A program made the position numbers and the translations under genes. From NCBI GenBank assembly GCA_034520625.1, contig JAXHNI010000005.1, positions 62,001-126,000 on the forward strand: DNA of 64,000 nt, written 5' to 3'. A model generated the notes under the pieces. That model did not search any database. It was not told the origin of the DNA and saw nothing but the letters and a program-made list of their open reading frames with translations. The stretch's first letter is position 1. Each line of letters opens with the position of its first letter. The stretch comes from JAANXG01 sp034520625. GTDB taxonomy: Bacteria; Pseudomonadota; Gammaproteobacteria; Arenicellales; JAANXG01. Of this stretch, positions 32,983 to 41,988 are shown piece by piece.

Positions 32983-35879
32983 TGCGCCGGGCCGGCCTTC
33001 TCGCCTATCTGCTGCTGTCCCCGTTGCTGTTCTTCGGACTCGGCGCCGTGTTCCATCGCCAGGGCATCTGGCCGTTCGGGCGGGGACACCCGGCCTGGAT
33101 GGAACTGGAATACGCACTCGAGCTTCTCGACACCATGGCAGGCTATCATGCCGTGGAGGCGCTTTTCCTGGTGGCACTGACAGCACTCGCTCTTCTGGTG
33201 CGCGGCCGGTGGGCCACGCCGCTCGGGCTGTTGGCCGCGATATACGGGATTTGCCTGGGGCTCTGGCTGGCCATTGCGCAGCTTGACGGTCCCGGTCTGC
33301 ACACCATCACGTATCGAGGCGTCCTGGACGGGGAAATCGGGCTTACCCGGGGCATCGCCATCGTGGCGGGGTTCGTCCTGCTGGGCACCGCGGCAATGGC
33401 CGCAGCCCGGCGCGTCGGCTTCGATATGCACGGGCGCGGCCGGGGCGGCCGCGTCATGTACGGGGCGCTGCTGGCTTCCGCCCTGGGCGTATTTGCGCTC
33501 GGATGGTACTTGTCTTCGTGGCACGACGTCCTGTCCGCGCTGTATGCATCCCATCGAGCGGAACCGAAAATCAACGAACTCATGGCTTCCAACGGCCGGA
33601 CACGGTCGGATGACGACGGCTATTTCGAAGACTGGTTGGAAATCCACAACCCGGGCAACCGGGCCATCGATCTCGGCGGCTGGGGATTGACCGACGATCC
33701 CGACCGTCCTTTCAAATGGATGTTTCCCCGCGGCGCCGTCATTCCGGAGAACGGCCACCTTTTGGTCTGGGCATCACGCCAGGACCGCATCGACCCGAAG
33801 CGCCCCCTGCATACGAATTTCGCGCTGGATCGTGACGGCGAAGCGGTCGTGCTGACATCCCCCCTGGGCAGGGAGTTCGACCGCAGCGACGCCGTCGCCA
33901 TGCACCGCGACGTTTCCGTTGGCCGTCCCGGTGACCGGGGCACGAGCCGGGCGCCCTTTTCTGTCCCCACGCCGGGCAGCCCGAACGTCGGCTACACCGG
34001 TTACCTGGCGGACGCGTCCGTGTCCTTCTCTCCCGCCTCGACCACCTTCACGGGCATCCTGGAGGTGGCCCTGGACGGAGCCCGGGACGGCGAAACCATC
34101 CATTACACCATCGACGGCTCGGAACCGACGCAGGCATCGCCGGTATATTCGGCGCCGCTTGCGATCACCGCAGCCACGACGCTCAAGACGCGCATTTTCA
34201 ATACCGAGGGAGCAGGCAGCCGCAGCACGGAACAGCGCTATCTCGAAATCAGCGAAGAACTCTCGGCGCGCCGGTCCAACCTGCCCATGGTGGTGATCGA
34301 CACCCTCGGGCACTCCCTGACCAAGACGGTGACGCCGCGCGGAAAGCGCCGTTATCCGGGTTACATCTTCACCTTCGACACGGACAACGACGGGGTCAGC
34401 GTACTGGCGCGGCAACCGGACCTCGCTGTTCCCCAGGGCGGCCGGTACCGTGGCACCAGTACGCTCCGCTGGCCCAAAAAGCCCTATTCGGTCCAGTTCC
34501 GGGACGCGCTCAACCGGAGCGAAGCCCGCCCCTTGCTCGGCATGCCCGCACACCGCAACTGGGCGTTCTATCCCGGGTACATCGTCGACCACACCTTCAT
34601 GCGCAACGCATTCGCCTACGAGCTGAGTCGGGCCGCCGGCCGCTATGCGCCGCGCACACGATTCGTCGAGCTGTTCGTCAACAACGATAACAACGTGCTC
34701 GACCCGGAGCATTACGCCGGCGTCTACGACGTCATGGAGACGCTGGATTTCGGCGGCGACCGGATTCCCGGCCGGGCCGTGGACGATTCCGATGTGCCGC
34801 CGCCGGGGAAAATCGATATCAACGCACCGGGCCCGTGGACCGGCGGCTACATCGTCAAGCTCGACTACGTGGACAGCGACGAGTTCGCCTGGTCGACGAA
34901 GCTGCGGCAGCTGCACACCAACCCGGCATCCGGCGTCACGCTGGAAACGCCGAAACTGCGCAATCTGGACGGCGGCCCGTACCGGGACCGGGCCGGCGCG
35001 GGTAAGCACTCAGCGCAAGTGCGCTACATCAAGACCTGGTACGAGGCGTTCGAGGACGCCCTGATTCGCGACCACGACTCCGGATTCACCTCCCGCGACT
35101 ACCGGGACTTCATCGACATGAAAACGTGGGTCGACCACCTGTTGATCAACCTGTTCACCAAAAACCGTGATTCCCTAACCCTGAGCACCCACTATGTTAA
35201 GCACCGCAACGGCCGGATGTCGGCCGGACCGGTGTGGGACTTCGACCGCTCCATGGGCTCCGGGGACGCCCGCTGGCAGTACTCGAACACCTGGGATGCG
35301 TACGAAGACCTGCCGCCGCTGTTCAGGCGCCACTGGTGGAAGCTGCTGGTGGCGGACCCCGATTTCGCCCAAGCGTACTACGACCGGTATGCGGCGCTGC
35401 GTCAAACCGAGTTCGCGGACGAGCGGCTCGCCGCCCGCATCCAGCGCATGGCGGACGAGCTCGACGCGGCGGATTCCGCGCTGGGTTCGGCGATGGCCCG
35501 GGATACCGAGCGCTGGCCGGTGCGCTATCACCAGAAAGGCAGCTTCCGGGACGAAGTCCGGCGCCTGCGGGAATGGGTGATCAGCCACGCCCGTTGGCTG
35601 GACCGCCGGGACTTCAACGGCGGCCGCCTGCCGGCGCCGCCGACGATCACACGGGATATGCATGACGGAGATCGAATGATCCGGATTTCCGGGGACCCGG
35701 GCAACGCGGTGTACTACACTCTGGACGGCACCGATCCGCGCGGCACGGACGGCACCTATGCAGGCCGGCGCTACACCGGACCAATCATCGCAGCGGTGGG
35801 GAGCACCGTGATCGCGCGCGCCGTTACCGCCGGGGACCAGTGGAGCACGCCGAGTCGAATGACCGTAGAGACGGAATAG
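32982..35879 (+). CDS. CotH kinase-family membrane protein with lamin-tail and chitobiase-like domains
   Basis: A 965-residue multidomain protein. Residues 1-180 hold about five transmembrane helices. Next come a lamin-tail domain (about 195-310, starting INELMASNG and DWLEIHNPG), a chitobiase/HEX C-terminal-like repeat (about 350-400, HYTIDGSEPTQ), a CotH kinase domain (about 430-790, with FPGTSTLRWP-like RGTSTLRWPKKPYS and catalytic-type VWDFDRSMGSG) and a second HEX-like repeat at 895-960 (YYTLDGTDPRG). CotH kinases phosphorylate proteins, for example spore-coat CotB. The soluble part is probably outside the inner membrane. It is the last gene of the DUF4956-VTC-CotH unit. Confidence 0.83.
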   Translation: MRRAGLLAYLLLSPLLFFGLGAVFHRQGIWPFGRGHPAWMELEYALELLDTMAGYHAVEALFLVALTALALLVRGRWATPLGLLAAIYGICLGLWLAIAQLDGPGLHTITYRGVLDGEIGLTRGIAIVAGFVLLGTAAMAAARRVGFDMHGRGRGGRVMYGALLASALGVFALGWYLSSWHDVLSALYASHRAEPKINELMASNGRTRSDDDGYFEDWLEIHNPGNRAIDLGGWGLTDDPDRPFKWMFPRGAVIPENGHLLVWASRQDRIDPKRPLHTNFALDRDGEAVVLTSPLGREFDRSDAVAMHRDVSVGRPGDRGTSRAPFSVPTPGSPNVGYTGYLADASVSFSPASTTFTGILEVALDGARDGETIHYTIDGSEPTQASPVYSAPLAITAATTLKTRIFNTEGAGSRSTEQRYLEISEELSARRSNLPMVVIDTLGHSLTKTVTPRGKRRYPGYIFTFDTDNDGVSVLARQPDLAVPQGGRYRGTSTLRWPKKPYSVQFRDALNRSEARPLLGMPAHRNWAFYPGYIVDHTFMRNAFAYELSRAAGRYAPRTRFVELFVNNDNNVLDPEHYAGVYDVMETLDFGGDRIPGRAVDDSDVPPPGKIDINAPGPWTGGYIVKLDYVDSDEFAWSTKLRQLHTNPASGVTLETPKLRNLDGGPYRDRAGAGKHSAQVRYIKTWYEAFEDALIRDHDSGFTSRDYRDFIDMKTWVDHLLINLFTKNRDSLTLSTHYVKHRNGRMSAGPVWDFDRSMGSGDARWQYSNTWDAYEDLPPLFRRHWWKLLVADPDFAQAYYDRYAALRQTEFADERLAARIQRMADELDAADSALGSAMARDTERWPVRYHQKGSFRDEVRRLREWVISHARWLDRRDFNGGRLPAPPTITRDMHDGDRMIRISGDPGNAVYYTLDGTDPRGTDGTYAGRRYTGPIIAAVGSTVIARAVTAGDQWSTPSRMTVETE

Positions 35880-35919
35880 TTCCCACCCCCGGCGATGGAA
35901 CGTCGAGACCTGGCGCACG

Positions 35920-35948
35920 TTTCCGGGCCTGTACGTGTGGTTTATAAT
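35920..35948 (+). promoter_or_regulatory. Candidate sigma-70 promoter for the 36024 operon
   Basis: A perfect TATAAT at 35943-35948 has a weak -35 match TTTCCG 17 bp upstream (35920-35925). It sits 76 bp before the start codon at 36024. The spacing is ideal. Confidence 0.45.
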
Positions 35949-36023
35949 CTCCACCGTGCGTGTATTCATCCCCCATCACCTTTTCCCCGGGAACGAAACC
36001 ACTACCACCGGGTCTGTCCGCCC

Positions 36024-36365
36024 ATGACCTACAAGCTCTGCAACGTTCCGGCGCCGGACGACCTTTTGTTGACGGCACGCGAGGCCCTCAAGACCGTGCT
36101 GCGGGAGCCGGACAGCGACCACGGGTACTCGATCCTGATGGCGATGAACGCCATGGGCATCGCCGCCCGGGCCATGCAGGCGGAACCCCCCGCGCCGGTC
36201 CGGGAAGCCATGAACGACGACGCATTCACCCGCTGGGTGCGGCATGCCGAGGAATCGGAGGTGCTCGACGGTGCGCTGATCACCGGTCTGCGGCGACACG
36301 TTGAACAAAAGCTGGCGGTGTCCAATCCGCGCTTTAAACCGGAACCCCCGAAGGACCATTCGTGA
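36024..36365 (+). CDS. Small DUF6285-like protein (LvaB-like)
   Basis: A 113-residue helical cytosolic protein. The N-terminus (PDDLLLTAREALKTVL) and the end (VEQKLAVSNPRFKPE) resemble DUF6285 proteins, including LvaB, the small partner needed by the LvaA kinase in Pseudomonas putida levulinate use. I assign it by resemblance of these two segments and its size; a profile search has not been done. The start at 36024 has a TATAAT promoter nearby. It overlaps the next gene by 4 bp (GTGA). The kinase, dehydrogenase and SDR of the presumed set lie 6-9 kb upstream, separated by the exchanger and VTC/CotH genes. Confidence 0.6.
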   Translation: MTYKLCNVPAPDDLLLTAREALKTVLREPDSDHGYSILMAMNAMGIAARAMQAEPPAPVREAMNDDAFTRWVRHAEESEVLDGALITGLRRHVEQKLAVSNPRFKPEPPKDHS

Positions 36366-39300
36366 ACAGCATTCTCAAAAACGTTCGCATCGACGACAAA
36401 TACACCGTCGAGGACGGCCGGATCTTCGTCACCGGCATCCAGGCCCTGGTGCGCCTGCCCATGCTCCAGCACCAGCGGGATCTGGCGGCCGGCCATCGAA
36501 CGGCGGGTTACATCACCGGCTATCGCGGTTCGCCCCTGGGCTCCTTCGACCAGCAGCTCCAGCGCGCCCGGGAATATCTCGACGCCCATGACATCACCTT
36601 CTCGCCGGCGGTCAACGAGGACCTTGCCGCCACCGCCCTGTGGGGCGCCCAGCAGGCGGAGCTGGACGGTGAAGGCCGCTTTGATGGCGTATTCGGCATG
36701 TGGTACGGCAAGGGACCCGGGGTCGACCGGTCCGGGGACGCCCTGCGCCACGCCAACCTCGCCGGAACCTCGCCCCTGGGCGGCGTGCTGGTGCTCACCG
36801 GCGATGACCACACCTGCGAATCCTCCACCACCTGCAATCAGAGCGAGCCGGCCATGATGGACGCCATGATTCCGGTGCTGAATCCCGCCGGCGTCCAGGA
36901 CATCCTCGACTACGGCCTGTACGGCTGGGCGTTGTCGCGCTACAGCGGCTGCTGGGTGGCATTGAAATGTGTCCACGATACCGTGGAGGCTACGGCCTCC
37001 ATCGATATTTCCCCCGGCCGGGTCGACATTGTCGTGCCGGAGGACTTCGAGGTGCCGGAAGGCGGGTTGAACATACGCTGGCCGGACACTCCCCAGGAGC
37101 AGGAGCGCCGGCTGCACCAACACAAGCACCTCGCCGTCCAGGCCTTCGTGCGCGCGAACGGCCTCGATCGCCTGGTCCACGACCCGGAACGGGCCAGCTT
37201 CGGGATCATGACCACCGGCAAGTCCTACCTCGACGTCCGGCAGGCGCTGTTCGAGCTCGGCATCGATGCGTGCGAGGCGCAGCGCCTGGGCATCCGGCTC
37301 TACAAGGTCGCCATGCCCTACCCCCTGGAGCCATCCGGCGTGCGCCGGTTCTGCCGGGGTCTCGAGCGCGTGGTGGTGGTGGAGGAAAAACGCGGCCTCA
37401 TGGAGGAGCAGCTCAAGAGCATTCTGTTCAACGATGTGGAAAAGCCCCGGGTAGCCGGCAAGCGCGACTTTGACGGCTCCAGTCTTTTCCCATCCGCTGG
37501 GCGGCTGGAGTCCAATCACATCGCCCGGGCCCTCGGCCGGCATATTCTCGATCAACAGCCAGACGCCGAACTGGAGAAACGGCTGCAGCGCTTCATCGAA
37601 CGCCTGGAAACGGCGCCGTCGGGCTCCGTGGCCCCCATGATCCGCACCCCCTACTTCTGCGCCGGCTGCCCCCACAACACCTCCACCGTCGTCCCCGAGG
37701 GCAGCAAGGCACTGGCGGGGATCGGCTGCCACTACATGGCCCAGTGGATGGATCGTGACACGGCGCGGTTCACGCACATGGGCGGCGAAGGCGCGAGCTG
37801 GGTGGGCCAGGCCCCGTTCAGCACCCGGAGCCATATGTTCCAGAATATCGGCGACGGCACGTATTATCACTCCGGGCTGCTGGCGGTGCGGGCCGCCGTG
37901 GCCGCCGGCACCAATATCACCTTCAAGATCCTGTACAACGACGCCGTGGCCATGACCGGCGGACAGCCCATGGACGGGCCCCTGACCCCGGAACAGGTAA
38001 CCTGGCAGGTGCACGGCGAGGGTGCGGCGCGCATCACCCTGGTGAGCGACGATCCCGGCAAGTTCCGCAAGGAGGATCTGGCGCCGGGTGTCACCGTTCA
38101 CCACCGCGACGAGCTGAACGACGTGCAAAAGGATCTGCGGGAGATACCGGGGACCACGGTCATCGTCTACGAGCAGACCTGCGCCGCGGAGAAGCGGCGG
38201 CGCCGGAAGCGCGGCACGTTTCCCGATCCCGCCAAGCGGGTATTCATCTACGACCGGGTCTGCGAGGGCTGCGGCGATTGCGGGGTCCAGTCCAACTGCG
38301 TCGCCATCCTGCCCAAGGATACGGCGTTCGGCCGCAAGCGGGAGATCGACCAGTCGGCATGCAACAAGGACTTCTCCTGCCTGAAGGGCTTCTGCCCGAG
38401 CTTCGTCACGGTGTACGGCGGAACCCCGAAGAAGGGCATCAGCGATACCGGCACCATCGACGATGCCGTGGGCGGCCTGCCGGATCCCGGCCTGGCGGAC
38501 ATCGAGGGGACCTACGGCATCGTGCTGACGGGCGTCGGCGGCACCGGGGTGGTCACCATCGGCGCACTGCTCGGCATGGCAGCCCATGTTTCCGGAAAGG
38601 GGTGCTCGGTACTGGACATGATGGGCCTGGCCCAGAAGGGCGGCGCCGTCATGAGCCACATTATCCTGGCGGACGACCCGGCGGACGTTTCCACCACCCA
38701 CATACCGGAAGGCGGCGCCGACCTGATCCTCGGCTGCGACATGATGGTGGCGGCCAGCCCCGGCGCCGCGGCACGGGCCCGGCCCGGCGCTACGTGGGCG
38801 GTGGTGAACGACTTCGAGATGATGACCGGCGACTTCACCCACGACCGCGACAAGCAGTACCCGGCCGATGAGCTGAAGTCGGTGATCCGCGCCCACACCG
38901 GTGCAGACAACGCGCTGTTCGTCAATGCCACGACCCTCGCGACGCGCCTGCTGGGGAACTCCATCGGCGCCAACATGTTCATCCTGGGCTGCGCCTACCA
39001 GTCGGGACGATTGCCGCTGCACCACGACGCCATACATCGGGCACTGGAGCTCAACGGCCAGGCGGTGGACATGAACAAGCGCGCCTTCGCCCTGGGACGG
39101 CTGTATGCCATCGATCCCGACCGCGTGCAGCGGCTGGCCTACCCCGGCGCCGCGCCGGCGCGGCGAACGCCGGAGACGCTGGACGAGATCACGGCACACC
39201 GGGCGGAGCACCTGCGCGCCTACCAGAACGAAGACTATGCCCGACGCTATCGCGAAGCCGTCGCCCGGCTCCGGGACGTGGAGAACGAGCGTGCCAAGGG

Positions 39301-39832
39301 CTTCGTCGGGCTCGCCCTCGGCGCCGCCCGGAACCTGCACGCGGTGATGGCCTACAAGGACGAGTACGAGGTCGGCCGGCTGTATTCGTCGCCGGATTTC
39401 CGGAACCAGCTTGCCGAAACATTCGAAGGCGACTACCGGATCGAATTCAACCTGGCGCCGCCGATTCTCAGCCGGCCGGATCCCCGCACCGGACGGCCGC
39501 GCAAAATCCGGTTCGGGTCATGGATGGGCGGCATATTCTGGCTTGTGGGCCGGCTCCGCGGCCTGCGTGGCACACCCCTGGACGTGTTCGGATATTCACG
39601 GGAGCGGCGCATGGAGCGCGCCATGATCGAGGATTATTTCGACGACATCGAACTGGTGGTACGGTATCTCGACGCCGGCAATCACGCGACAGCCGTGGAC
39701 CTGCTGCGCTGGCCGGAGTCCGTCCGGGGATTCGGCGACATCAAGCTGGCGGCCCTCCGGGAAGCACGGGAGCACCGCCAAACCCTCCGCTCGGCGCTGC
39801 AATCCCCGGACCGGGACCGCCGCGCCGCCTGA
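36362..39832 (+). CDS. Fused indolepyruvate:ferredoxin oxidoreductase-type 2-oxoacid oxidoreductase
   Basis: A 1156-residue single-chain 2-oxoacid:acceptor oxidoreductase. It contains a pyruvate-ferredoxin-oxidoreductase-like N-terminal domain (TGYRGSPLGSFD), the TPP-binding region with CAGCPHNTST and GEGASWVGQAPF (about 435-500), ferredoxin-like cysteines CEGCGDCGVQSNC (634-646) and CNKDFSCLKGFC (667-678), then the gamma domain with TGVGGTGVVTIGALLGMAA. It oxidatively decarboxylates an aryl or branched 2-oxoacid to acyl-CoA; in aerobes the acceptor may not be ferredoxin. Length and order match the fused IOR family of aerobic proteobacteria. It starts at GTG, overlapping the DUF6285-like stop. 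The substrate is unknown. Confidence 0.88.
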   Translation: MNSILKNVRIDDKYTVEDGRIFVTGIQALVRLPMLQHQRDLAAGHRTAGYITGYRGSPLGSFDQQLQRAREYLDAHDITFSPAVNEDLAATALWGAQQAELDGEGRFDGVFGMWYGKGPGVDRSGDALRHANLAGTSPLGGVLVLTGDDHTCESSTTCNQSEPAMMDAMIPVLNPAGVQDILDYGLYGWALSRYSGCWVALKCVHDTVEATASIDISPGRVDIVVPEDFEVPEGGLNIRWPDTPQEQERRLHQHKHLAVQAFVRANGLDRLVHDPERASFGIMTTGKSYLDVRQALFELGIDACEAQRLGIRLYKVAMPYPLEPSGVRRFCRGLERVVVVEEKRGLMEEQLKSILFNDVEKPRVAGKRDFDGSSLFPSAGRLESNHIARALGRHILDQQPDAELEKRLQRFIERLETAPSGSVAPMIRTPYFCAGCPHNTSTVVPEGSKALAGIGCHYMAQWMDRDTARFTHMGGEGASWVGQAPFSTRSHMFQNIGDGTYYHSGLLAVRAAVAAGTNITFKILYNDAVAMTGGQPMDGPLTPEQVTWQVHGEGAARITLVSDDPGKFRKEDLAPGVTVHHRDELNDVQKDLREIPGTTVIVYEQTCAAEKRRRRKRGTFPDPAKRVFIYDRVCEGCGDCGVQSNCVAILPKDTAFGRKREIDQSACNKDFSCLKGFCPSFVTVYGGTPKKGISDTGTIDDAVGGLPDPGLADIEGTYGIVLTGVGGTGVVTIGALLGMAAHVSGKGCSVLDMMGLAQKGGAVMSHIILADDPADVSTTHIPEGGADLILGCDMMVAASPGAAARARPGATWAVVNDFEMMTGDFTHDRDKQYPADELKSVIRAHTGADNALFVNATTLATRLLGNSIGANMFILGCAYQSGRLPLHHDAIHRALELNGQAVDMNKRAFALGRLYAIDPDRVQRLAYPGAAPARRTPETLDEITAHRAEHLRAYQNEDYARRYREAVARLRDVENERAKGFVGLALGAARNLHAVMAYKDEYEVGRLYSSPDFRNQLAETFEGDYRIEFNLAPPILSRPDPRTGRPRKIRFGSWMGGIFWLVGRLRGLRGTPLDVFGYSRERRMERAMIEDYFDDIELVVRYLDAGNHATAVDLLRWPESVRGFGDIKLAALREAREHRQTLRSALQSPDRDRRAA

Positions 39833-39999
39833 CGGGGATCGAAGCGACGCTTTTCACCCCACACGGGGTCGCAGGGAAGTAAGACCCCGGCAAGCCCTCT
39901 CTTCTAACATCCGCCGACACTCCCGGGCCCCGGGAGTGCGCGAACGGCGCGGTGAAGCGGCGCGTCCACTGACAGACACGACAGACGCCAGAGGCTCCC

Positions 40000-40833
40000 A
40001 TGGCTGACAAAGTTGCAGCGTCGATCGAGGTATCTCCCTACCAGGCGATGGAAAGCGCGGACCTGCCCGGTCTGATCCCGAATGGCGTGCGCGTGTACAT
40101 GACGGATGTCGGGACGGATACCACTGATTCGATCGTCCGGGGCGCCGCCCGGCTGAACGATCTCGGATGCACGGCGGTTCCCCATTTCGCTTCCCGACGC
40201 CTCACCTCCCGTGAAGCACTGGAGACCCGGATCGGGCGCCTCTGCGAGGAAGCCGGCGTCCGGGACGTACTGGTGATCGGGGGCGGCCTGGACGAGCCCG
40301 CGGGCGAGTTCCCGTCGACGATGGAAGTGCTGCAAACTGGCCTGTTCGACCGGTACGGTGTCAAGCACATCGGAGTCGCCGGCCACCCGGAGGGCTCGCC
40401 CGACTTCAGCGTCGAGACGGCGGAGGAAGCCCTGCGCCTGAAACAGGCCTTCGCCGAACGCACCGATGCCGAGATGCGGATCGTCACCCAGTTCGGCTTC
40501 GATGCTCCCGGCTTCATCAGGTGGGCCGACGACCTCCGCGATGCGGGAATCGACCTGCCGGTCCACCTGGGGGTGGCCGGTCCAGCCAAGCTGACGACAC
40601 TGGTGAAATACGCGATCATGTGCGGGGTCGGCAACTCAGTGAACTTCATCAAGAGGCGCGCCGCCAACATCGCCACCATGGTGAGGGGATTCGATCCCGA
40701 AGAAGTCGTCCAGCCCCTCGAGCGGCACATCCAGGAATCCGGCGATACGCCCATCACCCAGGTTCACGTGTTTCCGTTCGGAGGGGTCAAGAAATCCGGC
40801 CAGTGGCTGAGGGCACGCGGCAGCTGGACATAG
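40000..40833 (+). CDS. Methylenetetrahydrofolate reductase-family protein
   Basis: A 277-residue FAD-binding TIM-barrel protein of the MetF family. VYMTDVG, AVPHFASRRL (resembling the HLTC/R region of MetF), DVLVIGGG and VTQFGFDAPGFIRWADDLRDAGIDLPVHLGVAG are in the expected order. It would interconvert 5-methyl-THF and 5,10-methylene-THF. It is divergent from housekeeping MetF, and with the corrinoid/THF operon 2 kb downstream I infer that it runs in the oxidative direction, clearing methyl-THF made from methylated amines. AGAGG precedes the ATG. The gap of 166 bp after the oxidoreductase holds nothing else. Confidence 0.8.
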   Translation: MADKVAASIEVSPYQAMESADLPGLIPNGVRVYMTDVGTDTTDSIVRGAARLNDLGCTAVPHFASRRLTSREALETRIGRLCEEAGVRDVLVIGGGLDEPAGEFPSTMEVLQTGLFDRYGVKHIGVAGHPEGSPDFSVETAEEALRLKQAFAERTDAEMRIVTQFGFDAPGFIRWADDLRDAGIDLPVHLGVAGPAKLTTLVKYAIMCGVGNSVNFIKRRAANIATMVRGFDPEEVVQPLERHIQESGDTPITQVHVFPFGGVKKSGQWLRARGSWT

Positions 40834-40906
40834 GAACCTGTTCAAGCAATCATGACGCTACTGCGGTCCGTGCCCAGTTGAAGGACCGGCGCCGGGGAGG
40901 TGGGGT

Positions 40907-41012
40907 CAGTGCCGGGGGCCATCCCCCCAGGGCTGTCGAAAACAGGGAAGTTTGAGCCAGAGCGTACAGGGATGTATTTACAGCGGCCCTGGGGGGATGG
41001 CCCCCGGCACTG
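40907..41012 (+). repeat. Hairpin repeat copy C (27-bp perfect arms)
   Basis: The arms at 40907-40933 and 40986-41012 are perfect reverse complements over 27 bp. The 52-bp interior matches copies A (reversed) and B. Outer similarity continues on both sides, about 45 bp to the right and about 35 bp to the left. It lies between the MTHFR gene and an EamA exporter gene that converge. Confidence 0.9.
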
Positions 41013-41088
41013 GCCTCCCGGGTCATGCATGCGGGCCATCAAACTGGACGAATGCCCACGGAACGCTGAATGATGACATTCGCCGCAA

Positions 41089-41988
41089 TCAGGCGGCGCG
41101 GTGTTTTCTCAGCGCCATCCAGGAATGGAGCACCAGGGTGGCGATGACCAGCGTGCCGCCCACCAGGGTCAGGGGCGGCGGCTGCTCGCTCAGAATCAGC
41201 CAGACCCAGAAGGTACCGAGAATCGCCTCGACGATGAAGAACAGCGTCGCCTCCGCGGCGGGCAGGTAGCGGGTCGCCTCGGTCATGAGTACCAGGGCCA
41301 GGGGCATCTGCACCAGACCCATGACGGCCAGCACCGTCATGCTCCGCGCGTCCAGGGACAAGGGCTGCGCGGCCGGAGCGATCAGCAGGGCGCACACCAG
41401 CCCGCCCCCGGCCACCGCCGCCAGCCGGCTGAGATCCGGGGTGCGCCGGAGCATGGTGTAGTTCGCTCCGACTACCACCGAGCCGCCCAGGGCGATGAGA
41501 TCCCCGAGCCAGTGGCCGAGTCCCAGGGAGCCGCCGAACACCACCACGATGCCGACGAGCGCGATCCCTATCGCCAGCCAGGTCCGCAGGGGCACCCACT
41601 CGCGGAGAAACACGCCGGAAAACGCCGCGGCGAACAGCGGCGCGGCGGTAAGAATGACCACCGCGTTGGCGACCCGCGTGTTGGATATGGCGCCGACGAA
41701 GCACAGTTGCATCAGGCCGAAGCCGACAATCAGCGCCGCGGCCGGCGGGCCGCCCTCCAGCAGCGCCGTCCAGGCCCAGCGCCGGCGCCGGACCCGGAAC
41801 ACCAGGGTCAGCGACAGCGCGATGAACAGACCGCGCCAGAACGCGATATCCGCCGCCGGGGCCGCCGCCAGGCGTATCAGCAGGGCGTCCACACTCAACA
41901 CCGTTACCCCGGTGGCCGCCAGCAGCACGCCGCGGCGATGATCGACGTGGAATGCGGCCGGCCCCGGGCGCGCCACCCGCTCAGTCAA
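41089..41988 (-). CDS. EamA-family (DMT) transporter
   Basis: A 299-residue membrane protein with ten predicted helices in two EamA repeats (first about 20-145, second about 160-290), typical of drug/metabolite exporters such as RhaT/EamA. FWRGLFIALSLTLVF and PLFAAAFSGVFLREW are in the first repeat; EATRYLPAAEATLFFIVEAILGTFWVWL is the second-repeat signature. It probably begins at TTG 41988, overlapping the SDR stop by 8 bp; a GTG four codons later is possible. The substrate cannot be predicted; export of amino acids or nucleotides is usual. Co-transcription with the SDR gene is likely. Confidence 0.82.
   Translation of the reverse strand: MTERVARPGPAAFHVDHRRGVLLAATGVTVLSVDALLIRLAAAPAADIAFWRGLFIALSLTLVFRVRRRRWAWTALLEGGPPAAALIVGFGLMQLCFVGAISNTRVANAVVILTAAPLFAAAFSGVFLREWVPLRTWLAIGIALVGIVVVFGGSLGLGHWLGDLIALGGSVVVGANYTMLRRTPDLSRLAAVAGGGLVCALLIAPAAQPLSLDARSMTVLAVMGLVQMPLALVLMTEATRYLPAAEATLFFIVEAILGTFWVWLILSEQPPPLTLVGGTLVIATLVLHSWMALRKHRAA

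Noticed and set aside
36029..39340. 1103-codon minus-strand frame over the 2-oxoacid oxidoreductase
   Set aside because: Antisense shadow of a gene with ferredoxin and TPP motifs.
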